From: Astragalus membranaceus
Lineage: Eukaryota; Streptophyta; Magnoliopsida; Fabales; Fabaceae
Length of the DNA stretch: 64,000 nt
Direction of reading: 5' to 3'
Assembly (NCBI GenBank): GCA_039519185.1
Contig: CM076846.1
Coordinates: 69,674,666 to 69,738,665 of the forward strand
Every line of letters starts with the position of its first letter. The stretch's first letter is position 1. The translations under genes and the position numbers were made by a program. Of the stretch, positions 9,216 through 21,765 are shown piece after piece. A model generated the notes under the pieces. That model had not been told where the DNA came from and made no database searches. It worked only from the letters and a program-made list of their open reading frames with translations.

Positions 9216-12200
9216 TGTTGCACCCCGAAAAATCCCGGTTTGGGTTTCTCAATGTACAACGTGGAAAATTTTTGAAGCCGCCACCAATATTTTAATTTTA
9301 AGACCAAAACATTGAAAAAAGGTCTTTTGAACAAGGCGGATGGTATTTTGAAAACTAGAGATATAGGTTCGGGGGTCGATTACGTGCGAGGAAGGTGTTA
9401 GCACCGCGCACGTCCTTTCTACCGAAAGGGAACCTCTAATTAAATGTGTGGTTTTAACGTTTGATTTGAAAAATACCTAGATTTGCCTATTTATTTCTTG
9501 TTTGAAGATGAATGGGAAAACTTAATGAAAATTTTATTTTTGACGAGAAAGGGGGAAAAAAAGGGTTTTTAGAAAAAGTGCTTGACGGAACATGGCCCGC
9601 TCCTACGTATCTCCCGGTGCGATGGAGAATTGAAAGCTACGTAGTTCTTGGTGTTTTGGTTTTGAAAATGTTTGAAAAGGGGAAGAGCTTTCATACTGAT
9701 CAAGCAAGCAAAGGCTTTGAGTGATCATTACTAATGACTTTGGATAGTGTTCATGACAATCAAACAAGCCAAGGCTTTGAGTGATAGTCACTAATAACAA
9801 TGGGTTTGAAAATGACCTTTTGGTTTGTTTTGTGAAAATGATTGGTTTGGGGTTGCGAAAAGGATTTTTATTTGTTGCGCTTGACGAGAACGTGACTCGC
9901 TCCTACGTATCCCAAATGGGAATCAAAGCGAGGTAGTTCTAACGAAAATGTTTTTTTGAAAAGGGTTTGGAAGGGGGAGAGCTTTCATAATGATCAAGCA
10001 AGCAAAGGCTTTGAGTGATCATTACTAATAACCCTCGATGGCGTTCATGACAATCAAACAAGCCAAGGCTTTGAGTGATAGTCACTAATGACTCGCATTA
10101 AATGGAAAAGAGTTTGAAAGATTTTTGGAAAAAAGGGTGAAGTTATTATCAATGATTGGTTTACAAAGTTCAAGCACATTCAATAATCACGGAATCATGC
10201 ATATGTTGAACATTAATTAAGACTAAACATGCCAATATGATCAAAAGATCCACTTATCAAGGATGCAAGATAAAGTTCTCAAAGCAAATGTGTGTGTGTA
10301 GGAAGGGGTGTACTTACCCTAATGACTCTATGCTACAACATGCATGTAGACTTACGTCTTCATTAGGAGGTCATACACATGGATGGAATGGCATATAATT
10401 GAATCAAGACATTTAAAATGCATCAAAAACAAGTAAGCAATTGATCATAGGCATAGGATATTCTTAGTTTAGATGAATAAGCATGTGGATATGAATGCAT
10501 GATTAGACACCTATGCATGAGCATACAAAGAATGAATGCATGAACTCTTGGTTATTACATGCAAGACATAATATTAATGAATGCATGATCATTTAAGAAT
10601 GAATGTATGTATGGCATGCAAGGATGCATGAACATGTGAGAAAATAAAAGAATGCAAGATGGTAAAATGTTTTGAATGAAAGTAAAAATGTATTATGAGA
10701 TTAGGGATGGCAATGGGGCGGGGCGGGGGCGGGGAGTACTCTCCCGCTCCCCGTCCCCGCCTCCCAAGTTGTCCCCCGTCCCCATCCCCGATCCCCGCTT
10801 CGGGGAGTTTTCCTCCTCCATCCCCATCCCCACGGATCCCCACGGTCCCCGCGGGGACTCCAAAAATTTATTAAAAGTTTGAAAAAATATAAATTAAAAT
10901 ATAATAAAATTGAATAAATATATAAAAGTAAGACTAAAAAACAAAATTTTAACATTTTAATACAAAAAATATAAAAGTTAGTCTTACTTTTATATTTTAA
11001 TATTTAAAAAGTATAAAAGTTAGAACAATTAAATATTTTAAATTAGAAACACATATAAAAAGACTAAAAAATTAATACTTATAGTATAATATACATCTAT
11101 AATAAAAATATTTATGTAATATATTTCGGGGCAGAGTCCCCGCGGGGCGGGGGGTATGATCCCCGTCCCCATCCCCACCTTGACTGCGGGGAGATTTTCT
11201 CCCCCGTCCCCGTCCCCACGGGGAAAATTCCCCGCCCACGGGGCCCCAAACAGGGCAATCCCCGCGGGGATCCCCACTTACGGGTAGAAATTGCCATCCC
11301 TATATGAGATGAGATGGGAGTGTTTTAATGAATGGGGTAAAAATGTTTTGATGTGAAGGTAGAAATGTCTTATGAGATAAGATGAAAGTGTTTTAATGAA
11401 TGAGGTAAAAATGTTTTGATGCATGAAGGTAAAAATGTCTTATGAGATAAGATGAAAGTGTTTTAATGAATGAGGTAAAAAAGTTTTGATGCATGAAGGT
11501 AAAAATGTTTTTATGTTTTATGACATGGTAAAAACTCTAGGTAAAAACTTAATGAAGAGGTAAAAGTAAAATGGTAAAATCTTTTTATGTTTTTGGTAAA
11601 TGTTAATGAATAGGTAAAAACCAAAGTGGTAAAATATTTTTATGTTTTTTGGTAAAAATTTAATGAAGTGGTAAAGTAAAATGGTAAAAGTGAACAAACA
11701 CAATTGCACAACTTGCATTTACTCAAACACAATCAAAATGACACTTTTCAAGCAATCAAGAAGAGCAAAAAGGGCTTATGGCCGAAATGCTATCATGCCT
11801 AAAATCATCATCTTATTTCATGCAAATCTTGGCAATCAACACATAGAACAACACAAGATAAAAAGACCTAACCTATCATGCATGTTCCTAAAGTAAAACA
11901 TCAATTAAATCATGCTTTTATTCACTCAAAAATCAAAGATTGCAAGAGAGGAATATAAACCCTAATTTCCACCTATGAACCCAAGGGCATAGTTGGCTAG
12001 ATCCACTTTTATTCAACTCAAACACCATAAATGGACAAAGAAATGCATGAACCACTAAAAAAACACTATATGGCCGAAGCCCTTTTTGATAGAAAATGAT
12101 GTTTTATTTTATGAAATTTAGTGCAAAATGTGTAGAGATGCAAGGGAAATCATTCAAGCATAAGAAGAACTCCTTCAAGGCCAAGGACCCATCTCAAACA

Positions 12201-13578
12201 CCCAAGGCTCCCTAATTCCTTGTCAAAATGTTTGAAATGGATCCTCAAAGCAACAACAACAAGCAATCAAGAAGGAGTTGGGAGTAGAGGAGAGATTACA
12301 TAATGAAAATTAAAGAAAATGCAAGAGTTTCTGAGCTTACCTCTAGATCTTGCTTGAAATGAAGAAGAAGATCAAAATAGAAACCAAGAACACTTGAACC
12401 TCCTCTTGAATCCCACGAAAATCATTTGATCTTGAAGGATTTGATGATGAACTTTGAAGATAATGCAAGATTAGAAGTGGATCTAGTGTAGGAATCAAGA
12501 ATAATGAAGTTTGGATGGTTGAAAATTGAAGAATTGGTGATGGAAATGGTGGGAGGTGGTCTTGGGTTTGAGAGGGGAGGAGGAGAGGGATTGTGATCTG
12601 ATTGTGTGCTAGGGTAAAATGAGAATCTCCTCCCTTTTTGGTTTCTTATTTTTGGGTTTTATATGAGGTGCAAAATTAAGGGTATATAGGACATTGTGCT
12701 TTTGCCAACCATTGAGATTTGAGATAGAATTTGAATCAAGGGCCAAGATTGCAATGCACATGGATTAGGGACAAGGAGAAAACACAAATGAGTGAGGAAT
12801 AGCTAGTGAAATCGAAAATTAGGAGTTTTTTTGTACACAAAAATTGTTGAGGGCAATTAGGTCAATTTGCACATAGTTGTAGCCTAGGATTTGATCTAGA
12901 ATTTTAATCAATGGCTAGGAATACAACTCACATGGATTAAGGGCATGAAAAAACACAAAATGAGGTAAAAATGGGCTGGAAAATTCGGAGCAAAAATGAG
13001 TGGAATGGGTGGAAAATTTGCAAGTTGTCATTTTTGTCTTATTGAGGACACTTCCCTTTTTTTGAGTTTTTTTTGAATTTTTGGGTGTGGGAAAATAATG
13101 GGGATGCAACTATTGAAAATGTGTCACATGGTTTTGGGCACCATAAAATATTCCCTCTAGTCACCTATGACAATAAAAATTGTCACTTAGGAATTGAGGA
13201 ATATTTAATGGTCCCTTTTTATTTTTCTATGCACTAAAAATGGAGAAATACATTTTTAATTATTTTGACTAGGGTTTTCTTTCTAAAAAATTGTACAAAA
13301 ATTCTCCTTGATAGAATAAAAATGTACCTTTTGTGGATGTGCATTTTTGGCGAGAAAATCATCTTTTTGCGAAAAATGACCAAAATGCCCTTTTTGACCC
13401 TAAAACCCTAATTCGCCTAAAAAGTGCATTCCAACCCTAAAAATGATTTTAAAGACCTTGGAATGACTTCTAGGACCCAAAATGCAATGCATGATGCTCT
13501 TCATTCTTCAATTTATTTATTTATTTTTTCGCAAAAATTAGGGTTTTGACCTAAGCCGGACAAAATTGGGGTATGACA
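9216..13578 (-). repeat. LARD 3' LTR (left, full length)
   Basis: It runs from TGTTGCACCCC to GGTATGACA and is the longer copy. Near its left end is the U5 block TTCGGGGGTCGATTACG (from about 9368). Two similar segments (about 9675-9800 and 9965-10095) repeat the motif CAAGGCTTTGAGTGAT. An hAT-type element lies at 10702-11302. Confidence 0.93.
10702..11302. mobile_element. Non-autonomous hAT element in the left LTR, 601 bp
   Basis: The ends TAGGGATGGCAA and TTGCCATCCCTA are inverted repeats, flanked by the 8-bp direct repeat TATGAGAT (10694-10701, 11303-11310), the hAT signature. GC-rich arms of CCCCG-type repeats enclose an AT-rich centre. The same element sits at the same LTR position in the right LTR, so it entered a progenitor before this LARD copy was made. 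It encodes no transposase. Confidence 0.92.
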
Positions 13579-13592
13579 GCTGCCCCTCTTTA
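13579..13592 (-). promoter_or_regulatory. LARD polypurine tract
   Basis: On the minus strand AAAGAGGGGCAGC lies directly before the 3' LTR start. The same purine tract borders the Ogre-like LTR at 30894. It would prime plus-strand DNA synthesis. Confidence 0.85.
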
Positions 13593-13903
13593 TCTGGATT
13601 TTAACGAGGAATATGGATTGGCTGAAACATATTCCGAGGCAAAATAGAGATAAAGAGTTCAGGAATTATACCGATTTTGTCTCCTTAGGTAAAAACCCGA
13701 ATGTTCCCATTTTTTCTTTTCTCATTTTTTGTTTTTGTTGATGTCAGATGAAAAATGCAATATGCATGCAAAAACAGATTAGATTTTTTTTGAATCACCA
13801 CTTGGCGTGCTAATATAAAAACAACGATTTGTGAGTTCAACACTTGGCGTGCAAAAGCAGGAAATAAAGCGGTAAAGAACGCGGTAAAGAAAGCAGTAAA
13901 GAC
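13593..13903. other. LARD interior next to the 3' LTR
   Basis: No gene is seen. The first 100 bases align loosely with 30908-31010 of the Ogre-like element (both have ATTTTGTC about 90 bases in), which marks a shared 3' untranslated region. A short repeat of CACTTGGCGTGC occurs at about 13798 and 13841. Confidence 0.5.
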
Positions 13904-16271
13904 GGAGCACTGAGGGCTCAGGATGAGCGCGGAGGGCTCAGGATGAGCACAGAGGGCTCAGGAGGAGCACAGAGGGCTCAGGATGAGCGCAGAGGGCTCA
14001 GGATGAGCGCAGAGGGCTCAGGATGAGCGCAGAGGGCTCAGGAGGAGCGCAGAGGGCTCAGGAGGAGCGCAGAGGGCTCAGGCGGAGCACAGAGGGCTCA
14101 GGAGGAGCGCAGAGGGCTCAGGAGGAGCGCAGAGGGCTCAGGAGGAGCACAGAGGGCTCAGGATCAGCGCAGAGGGCTCAGGATCAGCACAGAGGGCTCA
14201 GGGGGAGCACAGAGGGCTCAGGATGAGCGCAGAGGGCTCAGGGGGAGCACAGAGGGCTCAGGATGAGCGCAGAGGGCTCAGGGGGAGCACAGAGGGCTCA
14301 GGAGGAGCGTAGAGGGCTCAGGGGGGAGCACAGAGGGCTCAGGAAGAACGTAGAGGGCTCAGGGGGAGCACAGAGGGCCCAGGAGGAGCGCAGAGGGCTC
14401 AGGATGAGCCCAGAGTGCTCAGGGGGAGTACAGAGGGCTCAGGATAAGCGCGGAGAGCTCAGGGGGAGCACAGTGGGCTCAGGAGGAGCACAGAGGGCTC
14501 AGGGGGAGCACAGAGGGCTCAGGGGGGAGCGCAGAGGGCTCAGGATGAGCGCAGAGGGCTCAGGGGGAGCACAGAGGGCTCAAGAGGAGCGCAGAGGGCT
14601 CAGGATGAGCACAGAGGGCTCAGGGGGGAGCACAGAGGCCTCAGGATGAGCGCAGAGGTCTCAGGGGGAGCACAGAGGGCTCAGGAGGAGCGCAGAGGGC
14701 TCAGGATGAGCGCAGAGGGCTCAGGGGGAGCACAGAGGGCTCAGGAGGAGCACAGAGGGCTCAGGGGGAGCGCAGAGGGCTCAGGGGGAGCACTGAGGGC
14801 TCAGGATGAGCACAGAGGGCTCAGGGGGGAGCACAGAGGGCTCAGGAGGAGCACAGAGGGCTCAGGATGAGCACAGAGGGCTCAGGGGGAACCCAGAGGG
14901 CTCAGGAGGAGCGCAGAGGGCTCAGGATGAGCACAGAGGGCTCAGGAGGAGCACAGAGGGCTCAGGATGAGCACAGAGGGCTCAGGGGGGAGCACAGAGG
15001 GCTCAGGATGAGCGCAGAGGGCTCAGGATGAGCGCAGAGGGCTCAGGATGAGTGCAGAGGGCTCAGGGGGAGCACAGAGGGCTCAGGAGGAGCGCAGAGG
15101 GCTCAGGATGAGCACAGACGGCTCAGGAGGAGCACAGAGGGCTCAGGGGGAGCACAGAGGGCTCAGGGGGAGCACAGAGGGCTCAGGAGGAGCGCAGAGG
15201 GCTCAGGATGAGCACAGAGGGCTCAGGGGGAGCACAGAGGGCTCATGATGAGCACAGAGGGCTCAGGAGGAACACAGAGGGCTCAGGGGGAGCGCAGAGG
15301 GCTCAGGGGGAGCACAGAGGGCTCAGGATGAGAACAGAGGGCTCAGGGGGGAGCACAGAGGGCTCAGGATGAGCACAGAGGGCTCAGGAGGAGCACAGAG
15401 GGCTCAGGGGGAGCACAGAGGGCTCAGGGGGAGCACAGAGGGCTCAGGAGGAGCACAGAAGGCTCAGGGGGAGCACAGAGGGCTCAGGGGGAGCACAGAG
15501 GGCTCAGGAGGAGCGCAGAGGGCTCAGGATGAGCACAGAGGGCTCAGGGGGAGCACAGAGGGCTCAGAATGAGCACAGAGGGCTCAGGCGGAGCACAGAG
15601 GGCTCAGGGGGAGCGCAGAGGGCTCAGGGGGAGCACAGAGGGCTCAGGATGAGCACAGAGGGCTCAGGGGGGAGCACAGAGGGCTCAGGATGAGCACAGA
15701 GGGCTCAGGAGGAGCACAGAGGGCTCAGGATGAGCGCAGACGGCTCAGGATGAGCGCAGAGGGCTCAGGGGGAGCACAGAGGGCTCAGGAGGAGCACAGA
15801 GGGCTCAAGGGGAGCACAGAGGGCTCAGGGGGGAGCGCAGAGGGCTCAGGATGAGCACAGAGGGCTCAGGAGGAGCACAAAGGGCTCACGATGAGCGCAG
15901 AGGGCTCAGGGGGAGCACAGAGGGCTCAGGAGGAGCACAGAGGGCTCAGGGGGAGCACAGAGGGCTCAGGGGGGAGCGCAGAGGGCTCAGGGGGAGCACA
16001 GAGGGCTCAGGGGGGAGCGCAGAGGGCTCAGGTTGAGCACAGAGGGCTCAGGAGGAGCACAGAGGGCTCAGGGGGAGCGCAGAGGGCTCAGGGGGAGCAC
16101 AGAGGGCTCAGGAGGAGCACAGAGGGCTCAGGGGGGAGCACAGAGGGCTCAGGAGGAGCGCAGAGGGCTCAGGATGAGTACAGAGGGCTCAGGAGGAGCA
16201 CAGAGGGCTCAGGAGGACCACAGAGGGCTCAGGATGAGCACAGAGGGCTCAGGAGGAGCATAGAGGGCTCA
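13904..16271 (+). repeat. 20-bp minisatellite, about 118 copies
   Basis: The unit is GGATGAGCGCAGAGGGCTCA with common variants GGAGGAGCAC and GGGGGAGCAC, and occasional 21-bp units with one extra G. The array spans 2.37 kb with no other sequence. Every forward frame is open over long stretches, because a 20-bp unit cycles through all three frames and contains no stop; the predicted Gly/Ser/Glu/Arg-rich peptides (for example at 14263-14649) are not genes. Related single motifs occur in the Ogre-like element at 31050-31460, so the array may have grown from a sequence of that family. Confidence 0.97.
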
Positions 16272-18850
16272 CAAATTCTGTTGATTGGTTGATTTGAAAT
16301 GACCGATGCTGCTGTATTGGATTGAGGTACCTGCATACGTTAGTTGATGCAAGGAATGGTGCATGGAGTATGGGTGCATGTTATGCAAGGGCATGTTATG
16401 CGGATGCATGCAATTCTCATGATTTTGGTGTAATGATGAATGTGGTGGAACATTCTTGAGGTTTTCCTTTTGACTTGGTTTTTCTTGATCAGCTTTCTTT
16501 TCTGATCATCTGTTTTTTTATTTGCTCGTTTTGCTATGTGAGGATGCAAATGCAATGCTTTGATGCATGATATGAAATGGTTGATTGGGAAACATAGGCA
16601 TTTTGGATGACATGCGATGAATGCATGAAATGCGAATGCAAATGAAATGTTTGGATGCTAATGTTATGATGCATAGTGTAATGATATGAAATGGTTGATT
16701 GGGAAACATAGGCATTTTGGATGACATGCGATGAATGCATGAAATGCGAATGTGGATATGATGTGAATGAAATGCTTGGATGCAAATGTTATGACATGGG
16801 ATGACGTGTTTTTGCTTTTTCTTTCTTTATGATGCAATGCTTTGATGCTTGATGGAATGAGATGGAAGATTTTTTTGCTTTTATCCGTTGCTTCTTTTTT
16901 ATTGCCTTTCATGAAATGATGATGTTGGCACGATGCAAATGGGACACTATGATAAACAAAATGGAACGCCTAAATGCATGAGGCGAAAAATAAGATATGA
17001 ATGATTGGGGTACTTAAACGTTTTTGTGATGATGAGATGCAAGACTTTGAATGCAACGAATTGAGACGATTATTGACCATTTTGTTGAAAAAAAATTGAA
17101 TTTGATTCAAACTCCGGTGTTCTCAAGGTTTTTATTTACAAACAAGCTCACTTGTTTTCTCTTCCTTCCAATGACGACTGAATCTTAAATATCGCATGAC
17201 TAACTTGTGTTCTCTCTCTTTGAAGCATTGTCTAGTAAGCATGCATAGGGGTGCAAATGTGGATGAGTGAGTCCGTTAACTTGGGATTTGTTTAGGGCAT
17301 GGACATGATTATTGCCGACGCTCATGAGGGACCAAGGGATGCAAGACTGCTCCGGTTCGGGCTTTTGATGAATGAATAAGCTTGCCTCTGCCTGGTGGTG
17401 ATAATGACTAGGGGTGTAGGAGATGATGAATTGGGAACACTTCGGCTCTTGGGATGAAAGGTGGAATAAAAGGGGTTTTGTTTCAACCCACAGAGTTTGG
17501 TGTTGCCCCAGTCATGACGAGGCAAAGTTGCCCCAATTAGAATGACAAGGCCTTATTTAGGATAGTGAGTTGAGAGACTGCCCCGGTGAGGTTTTTATGG
17601 GAATGAATGAGGTGAAGGAATGGGAATGCACTTGCCCCTGTTTGGAGGTATTGACAACTGGAGTGACATGGGATGGGCACTGAACAGACTTTTCCAAGAC
17701 CAGGGTGGGTGGGCGGTGAAGAGAATGCCCCAACTTTTGGATCTGAGTCTCAGTGCAAATCTTTGGTTCTCTACTAATGTCTTGACTTTTGGTGTGAAAG
17801 AAGCCTCACTTGGTGATCACTAAACCTTGTTTCAATGCAGCTTGAATGCGTTCTAGAGTGCAAGTCTTTATTGTTTTGTCAGCTTTCTTTTTTCCGACTG
17901 TTTATTTTTGTTCCCTCATCTCTTTTTCCTGAGGGTTTGTTTTTCCTTGATCAGCTTTCTCTTTTCTGATCGTTTGTTTTTTTCTTTTGAGCAAACACAT
18001 TGTAGACAGATAAACTTAGTGGTCCTAAGATTTAAAATTTGAGAAAACAACAGCATTCGGTCATTGATCGGAATGGACTTTTCGGGATTGTGGTGTTTTG
18101 TGGAGGAGGGATGATTGGGCTTAATGAAGAGCTTGGGGGCTAATGGTAGGATGATTTTTATTCGGCGTTGGCTGACGATCGATGATTTATGATGGTTAAT
18201 TGGCTTGATGAGGTGTTTGGAAGTTTTATTCGTGGCTAAGGGTTTGTGGAGGGCGGTTTACCGAGGTCAAAGGGAAGTGTTTGCGGTTTATGGAAGGAGG
18301 GGTGTATGAGAATGATGAAGTGTTTGAAGGTTATGGAGACAAGGATCTCTTGTGTTTTGTGGTAACATGTACCAGCTCACCACTTACATTTCTTTTGTAT
18401 TTTCTTTTGTTTTGGGATTTTCATTTTTGAATCCCTTTTTTGATTTTCTCTCTCTTTTTTTTTGTTTTATGAATCTTTTCCTTTTTTGACTCGGGTGAGC
18501 TGATAAAAAGTGATGCACTTTTTTTTTTTGGATATTTGAGGTGATCCTTGTCTAGGGTGATTTTTGGATTTTGGTTTTTCTTGGCTTAAGGTGGGTAGGA
18601 AAGGGAACTTTTGGATGGCCAAACTTCATTTCAAATTCCGATTGCTTATTTTTTTCGTAAAACTTGACAACAATTTATCTATCTATATGTGTTTGCTCTT
18701 TTCTTTGCATTTTTTTAAAGCCCTAATTTTTTCCTGGACCGCTCTTTGCGAGTTTTCAATCCACCGGGCGCTCCTTTTTTGCCTAGGCTGCCCTTTGCGG
18801 GTTTTCAACCTAGCGAGCTTGTTCTTCTCATTTATCTCTTCTTTTCTCTT
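16272..18850. other. LARD 3' non-coding interior with degenerate repeats
   Basis: No gene is supported. A 114-bp tandem duplication starts at 16569 and 16683 (both GATATGAAATGGTTGATTGG). ATGATGCAATGC-type words recur throughout. Around 17340-17640 two diverged copies with CTGCCCCGGT or CTGCTCCGGT occur. At 18720-18830 the stretch GGGTTTTCAACCTAGCGAGC matches 32305-32330, which lies just past the pol stop of the Ogre-like element, so homology to that element extends to here and then ends. Confidence 0.55.
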
Positions 18851-21000
18851 TTTTTTTTGGAAAGACTTGCACTAAAGGAATATAATGCCGATAAAGAAAG
18901 TTAGTGATCACAGAATTGCCCCAGCATGGAGGACTTAGAGTGTTAGTGAGAATGAACCAAAAAGTCAAGTATGCACTGATGGGAGAGAATATGCGCCTTA
19001 TGGATGGACGGGGCGGGGTTAGACTTGGATGATGATGATGACAAGGAAGGAAACTGACTGACTCAAACAAGAGAAACTGCACGTGTCATGCACGTTCACT
19101 ATAGGAATGCTTCACAGAGAGTCAACATTAGTTAGAACAATGAATTGATGAGCTGCTTCAGTTTTTTTTTTGTCATGGAATGGATGGGATGCAGTGCTTT
19201 TGAAAGACATGCAAATGAGCTATTGATTTGAAAAACTGAGTGCCTTGGAACACCTTGAGTTTGCAACCAAGTAAGGATAAACTTTTCCAAAAAAGGATGA
19301 TTGTTTTGCAAGAACGTCTCGCTTCTCATCACAACTTTTATTTTATGCAATGAATGAATGAACAAATTATGATATGCAAGTATGATGCAAATGCGTGGAG
19401 AACGACTACTCGAAAAGTGTGGCTTATTCTAAATTATTTTGTTGTTTTTAATGCAAGACAAAATATGGAATACCAATGCGAATGATGCAAGAATGATGCC
19501 CCCCTTTTTTTTCAAAATGATTTTTGATTTTTTTTTAATTTTTTAGAGGCAAGACAAGATGCGAAATGCCAATGCCCCTTTTTTGAATGACGAGAGATGC
19601 AAGAATGGTGATATGATGCAACTGATTGTCGCTACCCTGAGTAACTTGCTTGAAACATTGAGTGGATCTTGACTCAATACTTCACACAATGTACTGAAAC
19701 ATTTTGACAATTAGTTAACTCAATTTAATTTCCTACTTGAAATTAAAACACGTGTGACTGGGTCAAAGTGCTCTGACATCGTAGAGTAACATCTCAAATT
19801 TGTAGTCGACAAACAAATTTGAGACATTACCCTTCGTCGTTCAAAGGTGCACTTCTATCCATTAAGCCATCACATGAGAAATTTTTCTTTGTTTCGAAAG
19901 GATGCATGCAGGGAGAAATGATGTATTCGAACAAAGTGATGAAGTTAATGAAATGATGCATGAGTGCCACATTGACGCGATGTCCGTATTATTTGATGAT
20001 GATTTTTCGTACATGCACCCGGATGAATGTGATGCTTATGCAATGCGGATGATAATTGCTTCCTGTTTTATTTGTTTTTATGCAATGAAATGAAATGCAT
20101 GATACTCACAATTATTTTTAACGCGTGGAAATGCATGCAAAATGAAACGTTCAAGTGCTTATTTTTTTATGCCATGAAAAAGGGAAAAGGGGTACATGCG
20201 ATGCATTTTCTAAATTCTAGTAGAAAACATACATTTTTGGATTTTTGTTTATTTGTTATGATATGAAAGAGAAAAATAATAATGCATGCAGAAAATGGTG
20301 CAATTTAGCTAAGGCTATATGAATAGCGGAATGATATATGCATGCAATATTGATGTGATGCCCACCTTTATTTGATGACAGCTTTTGCATAATCAAGGAT
20401 GAATGAAATGCGATATGGATGATAGCTGCTTCTGGTTTTCATTTTCCTTATGCAATGAAATGAAATGCGTGATGCTTGCAATTACTTTCCTAATGCATGA
20501 GAGATATTGAATGAAGGTGCATGTGAGATGAGGCGTTAATGCTTATTTTTGATTTGCGACACAGAAAAGTATTAATGCAATGATGTGATATGGATGGACG
20601 ACGGAATGAGTGGGTGAATGAATGAATGAATGAATGTGCATTTTGAATGAGGATACCGTAAATTGCATCACTTGATGATTTTTCATGATTATGAACGAAT
20701 GAAATACCATAGGGATTATAATTGTTTTTTTTTTTTCAAAATTTTGTTTTATGTAATGCATGATGTCATGATGCAAACTGCGGATGATGAGGATGCTTTT
20801 TCATGTTATTTACATAAAGAAAGATATTTACAGGTGGGGATTTGAAAATTTAGGGCAGTATACCCTATATGCCACCTCATATAGGTATTTATGAAAGAGA
20901 AGGAAAAATATATTCTTTTTGATTTTGTTGTTTTTTCGTAAATCGTTGAAGGAAAAGAACTAAACTAGATGTAATAATGCAACACACAATTTTGGAAAAG
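18851..21000. other. LARD central interior replacing the coding region
   Basis: No gag, protease or pol motif is visible on either strand. Three diverged copies of a segment of about 200-430 bp lie between 19900 and 20790; each has a GATGATxxTTxxxCAT-type start and TTATGCAATGAAATGAAATGC or a similar sequence. Short open frames (for example 19902-20093) follow these repeats and are not supported as genes. Confidence 0.5.
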
Positions 21001-21744
21001 CCCTTGTGACCTAAGAAGAGGTGAGACCTACGATCTAGGGCAATTTAAAGGGTAATCTTCCCATGTAGCTCTATTCACTCCCTCACAAGGCCACCAGAGC
21101 TACAGTCCCTTTCACAAAACTCCCCACAAATGCAGCAAACTGCTAGGTGTGAGGCATCATGAAAGAGCACAACTCTGATTGAAACTTTCGCAAGTAGCCA
21201 AACGGACAAAGGTCCTGATGGGCTCTCACTACTCGAATCCACTCTCCTAAGTTTTTGCAGACCTGGGTTATGGTCCCACTCAAAACACATAGTCACATGG
21301 TATAAGTGTAGTGTGTGTCAAGGGCATTTTCCCTAGCACTACCCCTACCTGAAATGAAAACCAGAGTAGTCCAGACAATAGCAAGCAATAACAAGTTATC
21401 TACCCTAGGGTTCCATACCTAGGATATCTATAAACAAGGATATTGCCTACCTTAAGAAGATGAGCCAAGAAGAGGGGACATGATAGAATAGGGGGAAAGA
21501 TGCATGAACTTACCGAAGAAAGGAAGCGAAGAAGAAGGGATCATGGGGATTGGAAGAATGCATGGGCATAAGCAATAAAAGAAAAGGAATAAAAGATGAG
21601 ATAGGGAACAACAAAGAAGAAGACAAATGCATATGCCTACAATCAATGATAAGAAAGAAAGGCAAACAAGGTTTTAATCAAATCAACAATACATTAAACC
21701 ACACATTTAAATTAGTTAGGCTTGACCCTCGCCTTTTGAAAAGT
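21001..21744 (-). other. LARD 5' untranslated region
   Basis: From about 21000 to 21320 this aligns with 42300-42650 of the Ogre-like element (shared CTCTATTCACT, CATGAAAGAGC and GTGTGT words). It is the leader between the 5' LTR and where coding sequence would start. No gene is seen. Confidence 0.6.
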
Positions 21745-21763
21745 GTCCCCAGTGAAGTCGCCA
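21745..21763 (-). promoter_or_regulatory. LARD primer-binding site
   Basis: Two bases inside the 5' LTR, the minus strand reads TGGCGACTTCACTGGGGAC, complementary to a tRNA 3' end (...CGCCA). The same 19 bases form the PBS of the Ogre-like element. From memory Ogre elements use a tRNA-Arg primer; not verified here. Confidence 0.85.
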
Positions 21764-21765
21764 GC

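Noticed and set aside
10589..11297. Gly/Arg/Pro-rich ORFs at 10589-11297 (and 22672-23380)
   Set aside because: They lie in the GC-rich arms of the non-autonomous hAT element and continue into the LTR; there is no domain.
13904..16271. Long glycine/serine/glutamate/arginine repeat proteins in all plus frames
   Set aside because: They come from a 20-bp unit that contains no stop and cycles through all frames. Substitutions show no codon bias and the array is in a gene-less element.
13904..16271. CRISPR array
   Set aside because: The units are contiguous 20-bp repeats without unique spacers, in a plant nuclear sequence.
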